Below, piece by piece: positions 31,273 through 39,494 of a stretch of DNA of 64,000 nt; position 1 is the first letter of the stretch; each line of letters opens with the position of its first letter. The position numbers were made by a program, and so were the translations under genes. Below the pieces are notes generated by a model, which was not told where the DNA came from, ran no database searches, and worked only from the letters and a program-made list of their open reading frames with translations. The stretch is from NCBI RefSeq assembly GCF_900107925.1, contig NZ_FNUJ01000007.1, positions 310,001-374,000 of the forward strand, read 5' to 3'. Origin of the DNA: Amycolatopsis pretoriensis. Lineage in GTDB: Bacteria > Actinomycetota > Actinomycetes > Mycobacteriales > Pseudonocardiaceae.

Positions 31273-31829
31273 CCACGATCGTCGGCATCGACCTGTCCTT
31301 GACCAGCACGGGCCTCGCCCGGATCACCACCGACGGCCGCAAGTGGATCGTTGAAACGAACTGCCGGCAGTCCAAACCCACCGGGACCAATCTCGCCGCC
31401 CGGGACAGCCGCATCCGCGGCATCCGCGACGACGTGATCGCCTGGACCACGCCATGCCGGCTCGCCGTCATCGAGGCGCCCATACCGCACGGCCACGGCG
31501 CCGGCACGTTCGAACGAGCCTGGTTATGGGGTGCCGTCGTCTCAGCCCTGATCGGCCGCCACGTGCCCGTCGTCGCGATCCCGCCGGCGACCCGCGCCAA
31601 GTTCGCCGCCGCGTCCGGTGGGGCCGACAAAGCCGCCGTCGCGCTCGCGGCGAACCGGATGTGGCCGTCGTGGACACCCGGTGTCCCGCACGGCGTCAAC
31701 GACCAGGCCGACGCCTTGGCCTTGGGATCGATCGGTGTGGTCCTCGCCGGCCTCACGCCGCCGTTCCTCATGCCCGCCTATCGCGTCGACGCCCTCAAGA
31801 AACTCCCGCGAATGGAGCGCGCAGCGTGA
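31269..31829 (+). CDS. RuvC-like Holliday junction resolvase
   Basis: A 186-residue protein. GIDLSLTSTGLA (Asp8), AVIEAPIPHGHG (Glu, residue about 70) and NDQADALALG (Asp145/Asp148) are the RNase H-fold acidic positions of RuvC-type nucleases. Length fits. Phage versions resolve branched DNA before packaging. It lies in the replication gene group. Confidence 0.85.
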   Translation: MTTIVGIDLSLTSTGLARITTDGRKWIVETNCRQSKPTGTNLAARDSRIRGIRDDVIAWTTPCRLAVIEAPIPHGHGAGTFERAWLWGAVVSALIGRHVPVVAIPPATRAKFAAASGGADKAAVALAANRMWPSWTPGVPHGVNDQADALALGSIGVVLAGLTPPFLMPAYRVDALKKLPRMERAA

Positions 31830-32011
31830 AGCCCAGCGACCACATGTCGACGTCCTACCACCTGGTCAGCGCCTACGCCGTCGACCCGGAAACCCGTACC
31901 CGAGCCGCCCGGGTCGTCGCCGCCAACGCGCGAGACGCCGCCGACCTCCGCCTGTTGTTCGACGTGCTCGGACTCGCCGACCAGACGACCACAACTGAGG
32001 TGACCCCGTGA
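31826..32011 (+). CDS. Small hypothetical protein, 61 residues
   Basis: Starts at GTG 31826, coupled at both ends. YHLVSAYAVDPETRTRAARV and ANARDAADLRLLFDVLGLAD look like a single alpha/beta unit. No family recognised. Confidence 0.7.
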   Translation: MKPSDHMSTSYHLVSAYAVDPETRTRAARVVAANARDAADLRLLFDVLGLADQTTTTEVTP

Positions 32012-32268
32012 CCAACCCCCAATGCCGATGCCCCGACCAACGCCACACGCCGCCGAACGCCGCGCCCGAAAACGTCCTGGCGAAACTGCCGCAGCGCATC
32101 CACGCGGCACGCACCCGCAAGAACATGACCATGCGCGACCTCGCCGCCGAGATCGGCGTGAGCGTCAGCACCATCCACCGCATCGAATCCCGGCGGGCAC
32201 AGTCGCCGTTGCCCAAGTGGTTCCCCGCGATGATGCAATGGCTCACCGATGCGGAGACCGGCCAGTGA
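32008..32268 (+). CDS. XRE-family HTH protein, 86 residues
   Basis: Starts at GTG coupled. A short CRCPDQ N-terminal segment precedes the helix-turn-helix at residues about 27-65 (LPQRIHAARTRKNMTMRDLA then VSVSTIHRIESRRAQSP). Similar in layout to the 26404 protein, so possibly a second early regulator. Confidence 0.85.
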   Translation: MTNPQCRCPDQRHTPPNAAPENVLAKLPQRIHAARTRKNMTMRDLAAEIGVSVSTIHRIESRRAQSPLPKWFPAMMQWLTDAETGQ

Positions 32269-32459
32269 TCGCCCGCAAGCGCATCACCGGCAACGCCAAC
32301 GACCCCCAACGCGGGATGACGCTGGACGAAATCGCCGCATGGCTGGACTACGCGCGGGCGTCCGGCGGCCACGGCAACGACCGAGTCCACGTCGTCACCA
32401 ACCGGCATCACGGCCTCAAGATCATCTCGGTCGAGATCACGGGAGACCTGCGTCAATGA
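32265..32459 (+). CDS. Small hypothetical protein, 64 residues
   Basis: GTG 32265, coupled. It reads GMTLDEIAAWLDYARASGGH and VHVVTNRHHGLKIISVEI, a helix followed by a beta hairpin. No family recognised. Confidence 0.72.
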   Translation: MIARKRITGNANDPQRGMTLDEIAAWLDYARASGGHGNDRVHVVTNRHHGLKIISVEITGDLRQ

Positions 32460-32725
32460 ACCGGATCGAAGACCCCCGCGTCGGTCAGTACGAACGTGAG
32501 CGAGCCGAGGCAATCGATATCGCGCATCGGGCGATGTCAACGTCGTACATCGGGGCGCCCCCGCCGGGCCTGCGCGGTGACGCCGACCGCATGGTGGCGG
32601 CGCTGCTGGCGGCAGGCTGGACGCCGCCCAGTGAGCTGACGGCCGAGTACGCCACGGCCGGCATGAAGACCTACCGGCGGCGCGTCATCGTCGTCGAAGA
32701 CTGGACGGAGGTACCCCGTGGATGA
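32456..32725 (+). CDS. Small hypothetical protein, 89 residues
   Basis: ATGA-coupled to the previous gene. Helical (QYERERAEAIDIAHRAM; ADRMVAALLAAGWTPPSELT) with a C-terminal strand (RRRVIVVEDW). The next gene starts inside its 3' end. No family recognised. Confidence 0.72.
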   Translation: MNRIEDPRVGQYERERAEAIDIAHRAMSTSYIGAPPPGLRGDADRMVAALLAAGWTPPSELTAEYATAGMKTYRRRVIVVEDWTEVPRG

Positions 32726-33455
32726 ATGCCACCACCGTTGCCACCGTGGCCCCCGGTGCGCTCGGTGGCAACGCCACCCCGACACCGGCGCCCGGATCGG
32801 TGCCGAAATCAACGCCGACCGTGGGTTGTGCACCGCGTGCACAGTCCACCTCGGCGACGTCCTCGGCGAGCTCCCGCGCGACTACGTCGAATTACACCGC
32901 GTCCTCGCCCGCATCGCCCGGCCCGGCGCCGACGTTGTCACCGGCACCCGAGACCTCCCGATCCCCGTCCGGGCCGACGTCGAAGCTCTCATGGCCGAAA
33001 TCGTGCATGAAGCGATCTGCTGGGCCGAGTCCACAAGCGACGTGCTCGGCATCGTGATGGACACGCAAGTCACCCGCGATTCACGGCCCGGCGTGGCCCT
33101 GCAGCGCGCCGCGCGCATCCTCGCCAACGCCGTGCCCGTGTTCCTCGCCCTGCGCGACGTCGAGCACGTCGAACACGCCGGCCTGGTCGACGGCATTGCC
33201 ACGGTCCTCGTCCGCGACGGCCTCGACGGCGCCGTCCTCCTGCTCGACCGGCATCACCGCGCCCGCGCCGTCATCGGGCAGACCCGAAAAATCAACCACT
33301 TGCCGTCGCCCTGCCCGCGGTGCCAATACCTCAGCTTGGAGCGTGAAGACGGCGACGACGTCATCCATTGCCGCGCCTGTCTGCGGGATTACACGTGGGA
33401 GGAATACGACACGTTGTGCAGCATTCTCGCCGATCGCAAAGGCTTCGCGGCGTGA
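32718..33455 (+). CDS. Zinc-finger-like phage protein, 245 residues
   Basis: GTG 32718 with GGAGGT upstream. The N-terminus is Cys/His-rich (ECHHRCHRGPRCARW, GLCTACTVHLGD). A helical middle (VLARIARPGADVV, MAEIVHEAICWAE) follows. The C-terminus has a zinc ribbon: SPCPRCQYLSLEREDGDD then CRACLRDYTWEEYD. Such proteins are common in actinophage early regions and likely bind nucleic acid, but no role is established. Confidence 0.8.
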   Translation: MDECHHRCHRGPRCARWQRHPDTGARIGAEINADRGLCTACTVHLGDVLGELPRDYVELHRVLARIARPGADVVTGTRDLPIPVRADVEALMAEIVHEAICWAESTSDVLGIVMDTQVTRDSRPGVALQRAARILANAVPVFLALRDVEHVEHAGLVDGIATVLVRDGLDGAVLLLDRHHRARAVIGQTRKINHLPSPCPRCQYLSLEREDGDDVIHCRACLRDYTWEEYDTLCSILADRKGFAA

Positions 33456-33835
33456 GTCCCCGGCGCAAACAGCCCGATCCGTGGCCGTGGCCGGCCGACA
33501 CGCCCACCGAGCGTGCCCGCCGGATCGCCCGCACCTACCGGGACGCGTACGCCGCCGTCGCTCCCGAGGCGTGCCGCGAGCTCGACGGCCGGGTTCAGGG
33601 CCTCGGTCAGGGCTGGATCGTGCCCGCCGTCGCGCAGTTCAGCGACGACGACTTGCTGACCGTCGAAGAACTGGCGGACTTCTGCCGCGTCCAGCCCGGG
33701 ACGATCGACCAGTGGTGTTCTCGCGGACTGGCCAGTGTGGACACCCCGGACGGTCGGCGATTCCTCATCCGCGACGCCCTCGAATACCAGGCACGGGCAC
33801 GCCGCCGCCGGGCCGGACTTGGCGAAAGCGGCTGA
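33452..33835 (+). CDS. Excisionase/MerR-like HTH protein
   Basis: A 127-residue protein, GTG 33452, coupled. The C-terminal half is a HTH_17-type winged helix: LTVEELADFCRVQPGTIDQW then CSRGLASVDTPDGRRFLIRD. This fold serves phage excisionases and small DNA-binding regulators. The N-terminal half is helical (ERARRIARTYRDAYAAVAPE). An excisionase would normally sit near an integrase, which is not visible, so the function is open. Confidence 0.78.
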   Translation: MSPRRKQPDPWPWPADTPTERARRIARTYRDAYAAVAPEACRELDGRVQGLGQGWIVPAVAQFSDDDLLTVEELADFCRVQPGTIDQWCSRGLASVDTPDGRRFLIRDALEYQARARRRRAGLGESG

Positions 33836-33909
33836 CAGTATTACCGTGTGCACCAAGCACACGTGCGCCCGAAATCCGGCGCCGACGTCAATTCCCATTT
33901 GATTGTCTC

Positions 33910-34116
33910 GTGTTTCCACGCGCGACCTACCGTCTTCAGATCTCGACCAACTACGGCCACGTACTGACGGTCGACATCGACGCGGCTGACGCGGCTGACG
34001 CCGTCACAGCCGCCAATGACCAGCTCCGCGCCGGCGTTCTCGAAATGCCGGACGGGGAGGTCGTTCGCGGTGCCATCGTCCACCTCAATGTCCGGCCGCT
34101 ACGCGGTGGACGGTGA
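33910..34116 (+). CDS. Small hypothetical protein, 68 residues
   Basis: GTG 33910 gives FPRATYRLQISTNYGHVLTV, then an Ala/Asp helix and GEVVRGAIVHLNVRPLRGGR. The beta-alpha-beta pattern is protein-like. No ribosome site is visible, so the start is uncertain. A minus-strand frame over the same bases has poor composition and was not chosen. Confidence 0.55.
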   Translation: MFPRATYRLQISTNYGHVLTVDIDAADAADAVTAANDQLRAGVLEMPDGEVVRGAIVHLNVRPLRGGR

Positions 34117-34291
34117 AAGGAATCCGCCGGCCTTGCCGTTCTGGATCGTCTGCCTCGGATGGGCACTGATCATCACCAGCCTGATCGCGACCGGCGCCGG
34201 AATCGGCGTCGTCGCCGAACGCGCTCGCACCCGCAACGCCGGTAGACACCGCCGCGAACGCGCCGAGCCCCACGCCGAGAGGACGTCATGA
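34088..34291 (+). CDS. Small membrane protein, 67 residues
   Basis: One transmembrane helix (FWIVCLGWALIITSLIATGA) followed by a basic, His/Arg-rich cytoplasmic tail. ATG 34088 overlaps the previous gene by 29 bases; GTG 34106 is an alternative start. The 3' end couples to the next gene. Confidence 0.6.
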   Translation: MSGRYAVDGERNPPALPFWIVCLGWALIITSLIATGAGIGVVAERARTRNAGRHRRERAEPHAERTS

Positions 34292-34518
34292 TCACCGCGA
34301 AGGTCAAGTGCACCAGCAAGACCGTCCAGGGCGAACCCGGGGACGCCGGCCGCTTCGCGCAGGTCGCGTTCGCGGCCGACTACGCCGACGGTCGCAACGC
34401 CGAATGGGCGTTGGCCACTCCGCACCTCACCGTGAACATGACCCTCAACGGGCAGGCCGCCGACCTGTTCGACCAGGGCACCGCCTACACCTTGCAGTTC
34501 GTCGAGAGCGACGACTGA
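34288..34518 (+). CDS. Small hypothetical protein, 76 residues
   Basis: ATG 34288 behind GAGAGGAC. All-beta appearance: MITAKVKCTSKTVQ, FAQVAFAADYADGRNAEWAL, HLTVNMTLNGQAADLF, TYTLQF-type end. Similar small beta proteins are conserved in actinophages at this position. Function unknown. Confidence 0.78.
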   Translation: MITAKVKCTSKTVQGEPGDAGRFAQVAFAADYADGRNAEWALATPHLTVNMTLNGQAADLFDQGTAYTLQFVESDD

Positions 34519-34689
34519 GACCCCCTCGGTGCTGCTGGCCGACCCGTAGGTAAGAGCAGGTCCAACGGGGTTTCACCGGCACCGGTCCGCGTCCCGAAGA
34601 TGCCGGGCCGGTGACGCCCGGCGCAGATTACGGGTGGTCCCACCTGCCGCCAGCTTCCGAACCGCCACCAACGCGAAAGGGCAACCGCC
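34519..34689. other. Gap before the ParB-like gene
   Basis: 171 bases without a gene. CACCGGCACCGG and CCGGGCCGGTG (about 34575-34612) can form a GC-rich hairpin, a possible terminator or mRNA structure. No tRNA-like fold was found, and no clear promoter was seen. Confidence 0.4.
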
Positions 34690-35223
34690 GTGCCCACACG
34701 CATCATCGAACCCCTGCGCGGGCTCGCCGTCCCCATCGACAACCTGATCAGCGACCCCGACAACGCCCGCCGTGGCGACGTCGCCGCGATCCGGCGCAGC
34801 CTCAACGTCTTCGGACAGCGCAAACCCGTCGTCGCGAAACTCACCGGCACCGACGCCGAAGGCCGGCCAACCGGCATCGTCACCGCCGGCAACCACACGT
34901 TGCAAGCGGCCCGAGACCTCGGCTGGTCCGACCTCGCCGCCGTGTTCGTCGACGACGACGCCACCACCGCCAAGGCGTACGCGCTCGCCGACAACCGAAC
35001 TGCCGAACTGGCTACATGGGACGCCGACCAGCTCGCCGCGAACCTCCGCAGCCTCGCCGATGCCGAGTTCGACACCCTTGCCCTCGGCTGGTCGGAAACC
35101 GAACTCGACAAGCTGACCGGCGACCCGGCCGACCTGACCGAGTTCAAAGAGTACGACGAATCGGCCGCCGATGACGTCAAGCTCATGACCTGCCCCGAAT
35201 GCGGGCACGAATTCCCGCCGTGA
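34690..35223 (+). CDS. ParB-like (ParB/Srx) protein with C-terminal zinc knuckle
   Basis: A 177-residue protein, GTG 34690 behind AAAGGG. The ParB N-terminal fold is recognisable: NLISDPDNARRGDVAAIRRS, FGQRKPVVAKL, and GIVTAGNHTLQAARDLGW. It ends with CPECGHEFPP. Phages often place such a gene beside a DNA methyltransferase and terminase; it overlaps the second methyltransferase start by GTGA. It may be a DNA nickase or clamp, but activity is unproven. Confidence 0.87.
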   Translation: MPTRIIEPLRGLAVPIDNLISDPDNARRGDVAAIRRSLNVFGQRKPVVAKLTGTDAEGRPTGIVTAGNHTLQAARDLGWSDLAAVFVDDDATTAKAYALADNRTAELATWDADQLAANLRSLADAEFDTLALGWSETELDKLTGDPADLTEFKEYDESAADDVKLMTCPECGHEFPP

Positions 35224-36320
35224 CCGGCTACGGCGCCGAGTTGACCGCCGCATGGGCCGCCCACACCGCGCCTCGCGAGCCGGACGCACCCACCGTGGCG
35301 TCCCTGTTCGCCGGATGCGGCGGATCGTCTCTCGGCTACTCCATGGCCGGTTTCCGCGAACTACTCGCCGTCGAACGCGACCCGCACGCCGTAGCCATGT
35401 TCCGCCGCAACTTCCCCGACGTAGCCGTCTACCACGGCGACGTCACCGAGCTGGACCCCGCCGCACTGCCGCTCGCACCCGGCGAACTCGACGTGCTCGA
35501 CGGGTCCCCACCGTGCCAAGGGTTCTCCCGCGCCGGCAAGTTCACCGCACGCGACACCCGCAACGACCTGTTCCGCCACTTCGTGCGCCTGCTCTCGGCA
35601 TGGCAACCCCGGATGTTCGTGATGGAAAACGTCGCCGACATGATCCGGACACGGATGCGGGTCCGGTTCGCCGAAGTCCTCGCCGCGCTCCGCACCGCCG
35701 GCCCCGGCTACCGCGTCACCGCGCGCGTCCTGGACTCTTCATGGCTGCGGGTGCCGCAGTCCCGAAGCCGGATGATCTTCATCGGCGTACGGTCCGATCT
35801 GGACGCCGAGCCGACCCACCCCACGCCGGTGTCCCGGCCTCTGACCGTGCGCCACGCCTGGGCCGACCTGGACAACCCCGGGCTGATCGTCCGCCCGACG
35901 GGGAAGTTCGTGGCTCTCGCCCCGATGATCGGTCCCGGCGAAAACGGCGCCAAGGCCCTCCGGGCAGCAGGACGCAAGCCCGCACAGTTCAACCTGTACC
36001 GGCTGTCATGGCACCGGCCGGCACCCGCATTGCCGAGCCTGTTCGGGACCAGCTGGGCCGGCTTCCTCCACCCCGCCGAAGACCGGTTCATCGGGTCGCG
36101 GGAGATGACCCGACTCCAGTCGTTCCCGGACGAATACGACTGGGGCGACTCGGCGTACAAGCTGATCCACGCCCGGGTGGGCAACAGCGTGCCGCCGTTG
36201 ATGATGCGGGCCGTGGCCACCGCCGTCCGGTCCACACTGGACCAGACGCGCACCGGCCCGGTTGTGGGGCAGGGAGGCGCACCGTGTCCCGCACCGAGGC
36301 CACACGCGCCGGCAGGGTAG
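35220..36320 (+). CDS. DNA (cytosine-5) methyltransferase 2
   Basis: A 366-residue C5-methyltransferase. Motif I SLFAGCGGSSLGYSMAGF, motif IV DGSPPCQGFS, motif VI VMENVADM, motif VIII VPQSRSRMIFIGV, motif X RVGNSVPPLMMRAVA. The target-recognition region is short. It differs clearly from the first methyltransferase, so it is not a duplication. The 3' end overlaps the HNH gene by 37 bases. Confidence 0.93.
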   Translation: MTGYGAELTAAWAAHTAPREPDAPTVASLFAGCGGSSLGYSMAGFRELLAVERDPHAVAMFRRNFPDVAVYHGDVTELDPAALPLAPGELDVLDGSPPCQGFSRAGKFTARDTRNDLFRHFVRLLSAWQPRMFVMENVADMIRTRMRVRFAEVLAALRTAGPGYRVTARVLDSSWLRVPQSRSRMIFIGVRSDLDAEPTHPTPVSRPLTVRHAWADLDNPGLIVRPTGKFVALAPMIGPGENGAKALRAAGRKPAQFNLYRLSWHRPAPALPSLFGTSWAGFLHPAEDRFIGSREMTRLQSFPDEYDWGDSAYKLIHARVGNSVPPLMMRAVATAVRSTLDQTRTGPVVGQGGAPCPAPRPHAPAG

Positions 36321-36643
36321 GCCGCGCGTGGCGCGAGGTCAGCTCCCGCGTCTACGCCGAAGAGACCCACTGCTGGATCTGCGGGGACTACGTGGACCCC
36401 CGGTTGCACCCCCGGCACCCGCGGGCCCGCTCGGCTGACCATCTGATCCAGCTGAGCCACGGCGGCCACCCCACGCGGCGTGCCGGGCTCCGGCTCGCTC
36501 ACCTCGGGTGCAACAGCGCGCGAGGCAACCGGCTACGGGCCGTCGCCCTCGGTGACTGCGCGTGCCAGCACGGTCGGCCGTGCGCGCCGCTCGCCAGCCA
36601 CCAGCCGCGCGGCTACGTCGCCGTCGACGCGAGCAGCGTGTGA
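36284..36643 (+). CDS. HNH endonuclease
   Basis: A 119-residue protein, GTG 36284 behind GGGAGGCG. HNH signature: CWICGDYVD, SADHLIQLSHGG, and LAHLGCNSARGNR, with two Cys pairs to hold the fold. Next to the terminase genes, HNH nucleases assist cos-type packaging cleavage in many siphophages, and that is the likely role here. Confidence 0.88.
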   Translation: MSRTEATRAGRVGRAWREVSSRVYAEETHCWICGDYVDPRLHPRHPRARSADHLIQLSHGGHPTRRAGLRLAHLGCNSARGNRLRAVALGDCACQHGRPCAPLASHQPRGYVAVDASSV

Positions 36644-37086
36644 CGTCAGCATCTGACCTACTTGTCGTGAGTTAGCTCGGAGCTCGCACCGTGTTCGTCA
36701 GCTACTCACGGGTAAGGACCGGCCGAGCCTGTGGACAGCCTTGTGGATCTTGTGGATGGTTGGGTAGTTGATCTCCACCGGGTCGAAGATTGATCTCCAA
36801 CCGGGACTTGGTGATCAACTACCGGGGGGTACCAAGATCACGTGGAGATCAACTCAGCTGACCCCGCGCCCCACGTCCCCCGCAGATCTCCCCCCGCGCT
36901 CGTGCGCAGGCCCGCCAACGGGTCCTCACATGTCAGTTGATCACAGTGCGCGTTCGTAAGTTGTCGTGAGCAACCTGCCAACGTTTGCGCAGGTAGGAAG
37001 CTGACGGACCGGTGATGGTCAGGACCTTGACGACCTGTTAGCAGGAGATTTTCGGTGACGTTCTGTAGTCGGCGGGAGGTGCCGAC
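36644..37086. promoter_or_regulatory. Large non-coding block before terminase (operator cluster; possible cos or origin)
   Basis: 443 bases without a gene. Five TTGATC-type sites are present: GGTAGTTGATC (36763-36773) and its exact inverted copy (36813-36823); GTTGATCTCCAC (36767-36778) and its inverted copy (36842-36853); ATTGATCTCCAACC (36789-36802); and CAGTTGATCAC (36934-36944). Three DnaA-box-like TGTGGA repeats lie at 36730, 36742 and 36751. TTGTCGTGAG is repeated at 36662 and 36961. Its place between HNH and small terminase is where cos sites usually lie. Confidence 0.6.
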
Positions 37087-37524
37087 TTGGCCGCCTCGGA
37101 AGAGCAGAGAGCTAAGACCGCCGAGCGTCGCCGCCGGGCGGTCGCGATGCGTTTTGCCGGCGTCGATTACGAGACGATCGCCGAACGGCTTGGCTACGCC
37201 GGCCGCGCGGCGGCGTGCAAGGACATTCAGCGCGCGCTCGCCCCGAACATCGCTGAGGACGCCGCCCCGGCTACCGACGAACAGCGCGCGCTCGAACTGA
37301 TGCGGCTGGACCGGCTACAGGCCGCCGCGTGGCCCGCGGTCCTCAAAGGAGACCTGCGCGCGATCGACACGGTCGTCCGGATCATCTCGACCCGGGCGAA
37401 GATCCGCCGCGACGCCGACGCCGCCGAGCGCGGAGCCCGGCAGGCCACCCCGGTTGCGGAGGTGAGTGGCATTGCCGATCTCACTGAGCGAATCGCCGCG
37501 CGGCGCGGGGCGGCCACGGGTTGA
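37087..37524 (+). CDS. Terminase small subunit
   Basis: A 145-residue protein. TTG 37087 is the only usable start in frame, with GGGAGG seven bases upstream and a stop codon just before. An N-terminal helix-turn-helix (YETIAERLGYAGRAAACKDI) is followed by a coiled helical region, as in small terminases. It is directly upstream of, and overlaps, the large subunit gene. Confidence 0.78.
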   Translation: MAASEEQRAKTAERRRRAVAMRFAGVDYETIAERLGYAGRAAACKDIQRALAPNIAEDAAPATDEQRALELMRLDRLQAAAWPAVLKGDLRAIDTVVRIISTRAKIRRDADAAERGARQATPVAEVSGIADLTERIAARRGAATG

Positions 37525-38980
37525 GGTTGTCCCGCCGCACGTGTTCAGCCTGGGCGCCGAGGCGGTCGAACTCGCCCGCCGCGCCGGCCTGGAACTGGAC
37601 CCGTGGCAGCAGGACGCCCTACGGGTGATGTTGGCCGTCCGCGAGGACGGCAAGTGGGCGTGCTTCGAGTACGGCGAGATCGTGGCTCGCCAGAACGGCA
37701 AGGGCGCGATCCTCGAAGCGCGTGCGCTCGCGGGGCTGTTCCTGCTGGGCGAACGCCTGATCATGTGGAGCGCGCACGAGTACAAGACCGCGATGGAAGC
37801 GTTTTTGCGGTTGCGGGCGCTCATCCGGAATCTCGAACACGTCGGCGTGATCCCGGCCGACACCGTGAAAACCTGCAACACCAACGGCGAAGAGAGCTTC
37901 GAGATCCGCGCCACCGGCCAGCGGCTCAAGTTCATCGCCCGCTCGAAGAGCAGTGGCCGCGGATTCTCCGGCGACTGCAACCTGATCGACGAAAGCTTTG
38001 CCTACAGCGCAATCCAGCACGCCGCCCTACTCCCGACGATGAGCGCTCGCCAGAACCCGCAGATCGTGTACACGTCGTCGCCACCCCTGGACGGGGACAG
38101 CGGGGACGTCCTGTTCGCCCTCAAGGCGCGCGCCGAGGCCGGCGGTGACGACTCGCTCGGCTGGCGCGACTGGGGCCCGGCGGCGAACCTGGACCAGCTC
38201 GACCGGCTCAACCTCGACGACGTCGCGTTGTGGGCCGCCACGAACCCGGCCATGGGCGTCCGGATCACCGAGGAGACGATTCGGCGGGAACGCCGGTCGA
38301 TGGGTGCTCCGGAGTTCGCCCGCGAGCGGCTGAGTGTGTGGCCGCGGCAACTGATCGGCGGCGGCGCGATCGACCCCGCGAACTGGGCGGCCCTCATGGA
38401 CCCCGAGTCGCGCCGGGACGGCGACGTCGCGATCGGCGTGGATATCGCGCCGGACCGCAACTATGCCGCGATCGGGCTGTATGGCCGCCGCGCCGACGGG
38501 TACGGCCACATGCAGATTGTGGACTACCGCCCGGGGACGGATTGGCTGCTGGACCGCATCCGGGAGTGGCGCGAGGCTGTCAACCCCGTCGCGATCGCCA
38601 TGGGCCGGGCCTGCGCGGCGTCCCTGGACGTCGAGTTGGAAAAGGTCGGCATCACCCGGCCCGAAGACCCCGAGAAGCCGCGACGCGGCGATCTCGCGGT
38701 CACCAGCGCCATGGAGATGTCCGCCGCGTGCGGTCAGTTCCTCGATGGAGTCCGGCAGCGCACCGAACGGTACGTCCCCGACGCCGCAAACGCCCTGGAC
38801 GCCTCGGTGGCCGGCGCCAAGGTCAAGCAGAACGGCGACACGCTCGTGTGGGCCCGCAAAGAGTCTGCCGCGGACACAAGCCCGCTGGTGGCCGTCACGG
38901 TCGCGCGGTGGGCATGGCACGCCCTGTCGCACCTGGTGGACCAGAACGTCAGTGCCGAACCGACGTTCGCGCTGCTCTGA
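37466..38980 (+). CDS. Terminase large subunit
   Basis: A 504-residue packaging motor. ATPase: ARQNGKG (residues about 74-80, the terminase variant of Walker A) and NLIDESF (Asp174/Glu175, Walker B). Nuclease: GVDIAPDRN (Asp326) begins the RNase H-like domain. GTG 37466 is the start, with GGAGG close upstream. It overlaps the small subunit by 59 bases. Family and position are clear. Confidence 0.94.
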   Translation: MALPISLSESPRGAGRPRVEVVPPHVFSLGAEAVELARRAGLELDPWQQDALRVMLAVREDGKWACFEYGEIVARQNGKGAILEARALAGLFLLGERLIMWSAHEYKTAMEAFLRLRALIRNLEHVGVIPADTVKTCNTNGEESFEIRATGQRLKFIARSKSSGRGFSGDCNLIDESFAYSAIQHAALLPTMSARQNPQIVYTSSPPLDGDSGDVLFALKARAEAGGDDSLGWRDWGPAANLDQLDRLNLDDVALWAATNPAMGVRITEETIRRERRSMGAPEFARERLSVWPRQLIGGGAIDPANWAALMDPESRRDGDVAIGVDIAPDRNYAAIGLYGRRADGYGHMQIVDYRPGTDWLLDRIREWREAVNPVAIAMGRACAASLDVELEKVGITRPEDPEKPRRGDLAVTSAMEMSAACGQFLDGVRQRTERYVPDAANALDASVAGAKVKQNGDTLVWARKESAADTSPLVAVTVARWAWHALSHLVDQNVSAEPTFALL

Positions 38981-38982
38981 CG

Positions 38983-39483
38983 ATGCGGATCGTCGTCATC
39001 GCCGGGCCACCGTGCGCCGGCAAGACCACGTTCGCCGACCTGGTCGCCGGTCCCGACGACATCGTCTTGGACTTCGACGTGATCGCCCGCGAACTGGGGT
39101 CACCGGTGCTGTGGAGCCATCCGGAGCCGTGGCGGTCCCGGGCCGAAGCGGACATGCAAGCCGCCGTCCGCTGGGCCGTACTCGAGCCCAGCGGCGCGAC
39201 CGCGTGGGTCATCCGCACGGCCCCGCGGCCTCGGCAGCGCGCCGAACTCGCCGCCCGATGGGACGCGGCCGTCTACCTGCTCAACCCGGGCGAGCGGGAA
39301 TGCCGCCGGAGAGCACGGGCCGACGGCCGACCTGCCGGGACGTCGACGTCGATCGGTGAATGGTTCAGCCGCTACGCCCCATGGATTCACGACCAGGACC
39401 CCGGCCGGCTCCGCCCGGAGTGGGCGAGCCCGTCGCCGCCCGTTGACCGGGGAATCGTCTGCGTCGATCCCCGCTACGTCTGA
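38983..39483 (+). CDS. P-loop kinase-like protein
   Basis: A 166-residue protein starting VVIAGPPCAGKTTFADLVAG, a Walker A of the nucleotide/polynucleotide kinase type, then DIVLDFDVIARELG and AVYLLNPGERECRRRARADG, a lid-like Arg-rich stretch. Phages often carry such a gene between terminase and portal. The substrate (nucleotide or DNA end) is not determinable. Confidence 0.82.
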   Translation: MRIVVIAGPPCAGKTTFADLVAGPDDIVLDFDVIARELGSPVLWSHPEPWRSRAEADMQAAVRWAVLEPSGATAWVIRTAPRPRQRAELAARWDAAVYLLNPGERECRRRARADGRPAGTSTSIGEWFSRYAPWIHDQDPGRLRPEWASPSPPVDRGIVCVDPRYV

Positions 39484-39494
39484 CGGGGGGCACC

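Noticed and set aside
33452..33835. Excisionase implying a nearby integrase
   Set aside because: The HTH resembles excisionases, but neighbouring genes are replication and methylation genes, so it was not named xis.
33841..34083. Minus-strand 80-residue frame opposite the 33910 gene
   Set aside because: It would be the only leftward gene in a long rightward operon, and the plus-strand protein has better composition; uncertainty is reflected in the confidence.
34519..34689. Possible tRNA or riboswitch in the gap before the ParB-like gene
   Set aside because: No cloverleaf, anticodon arm or T-arm consensus could be built; only a GC-rich hairpin is present.
37055..37300. 81-residue frame with AGGAG upstream before small terminase
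   Set aside because: Ser/Arg/Pro-rich shadow; the terminase frame with TTG 37087 and its own GGGAGG is better supported.
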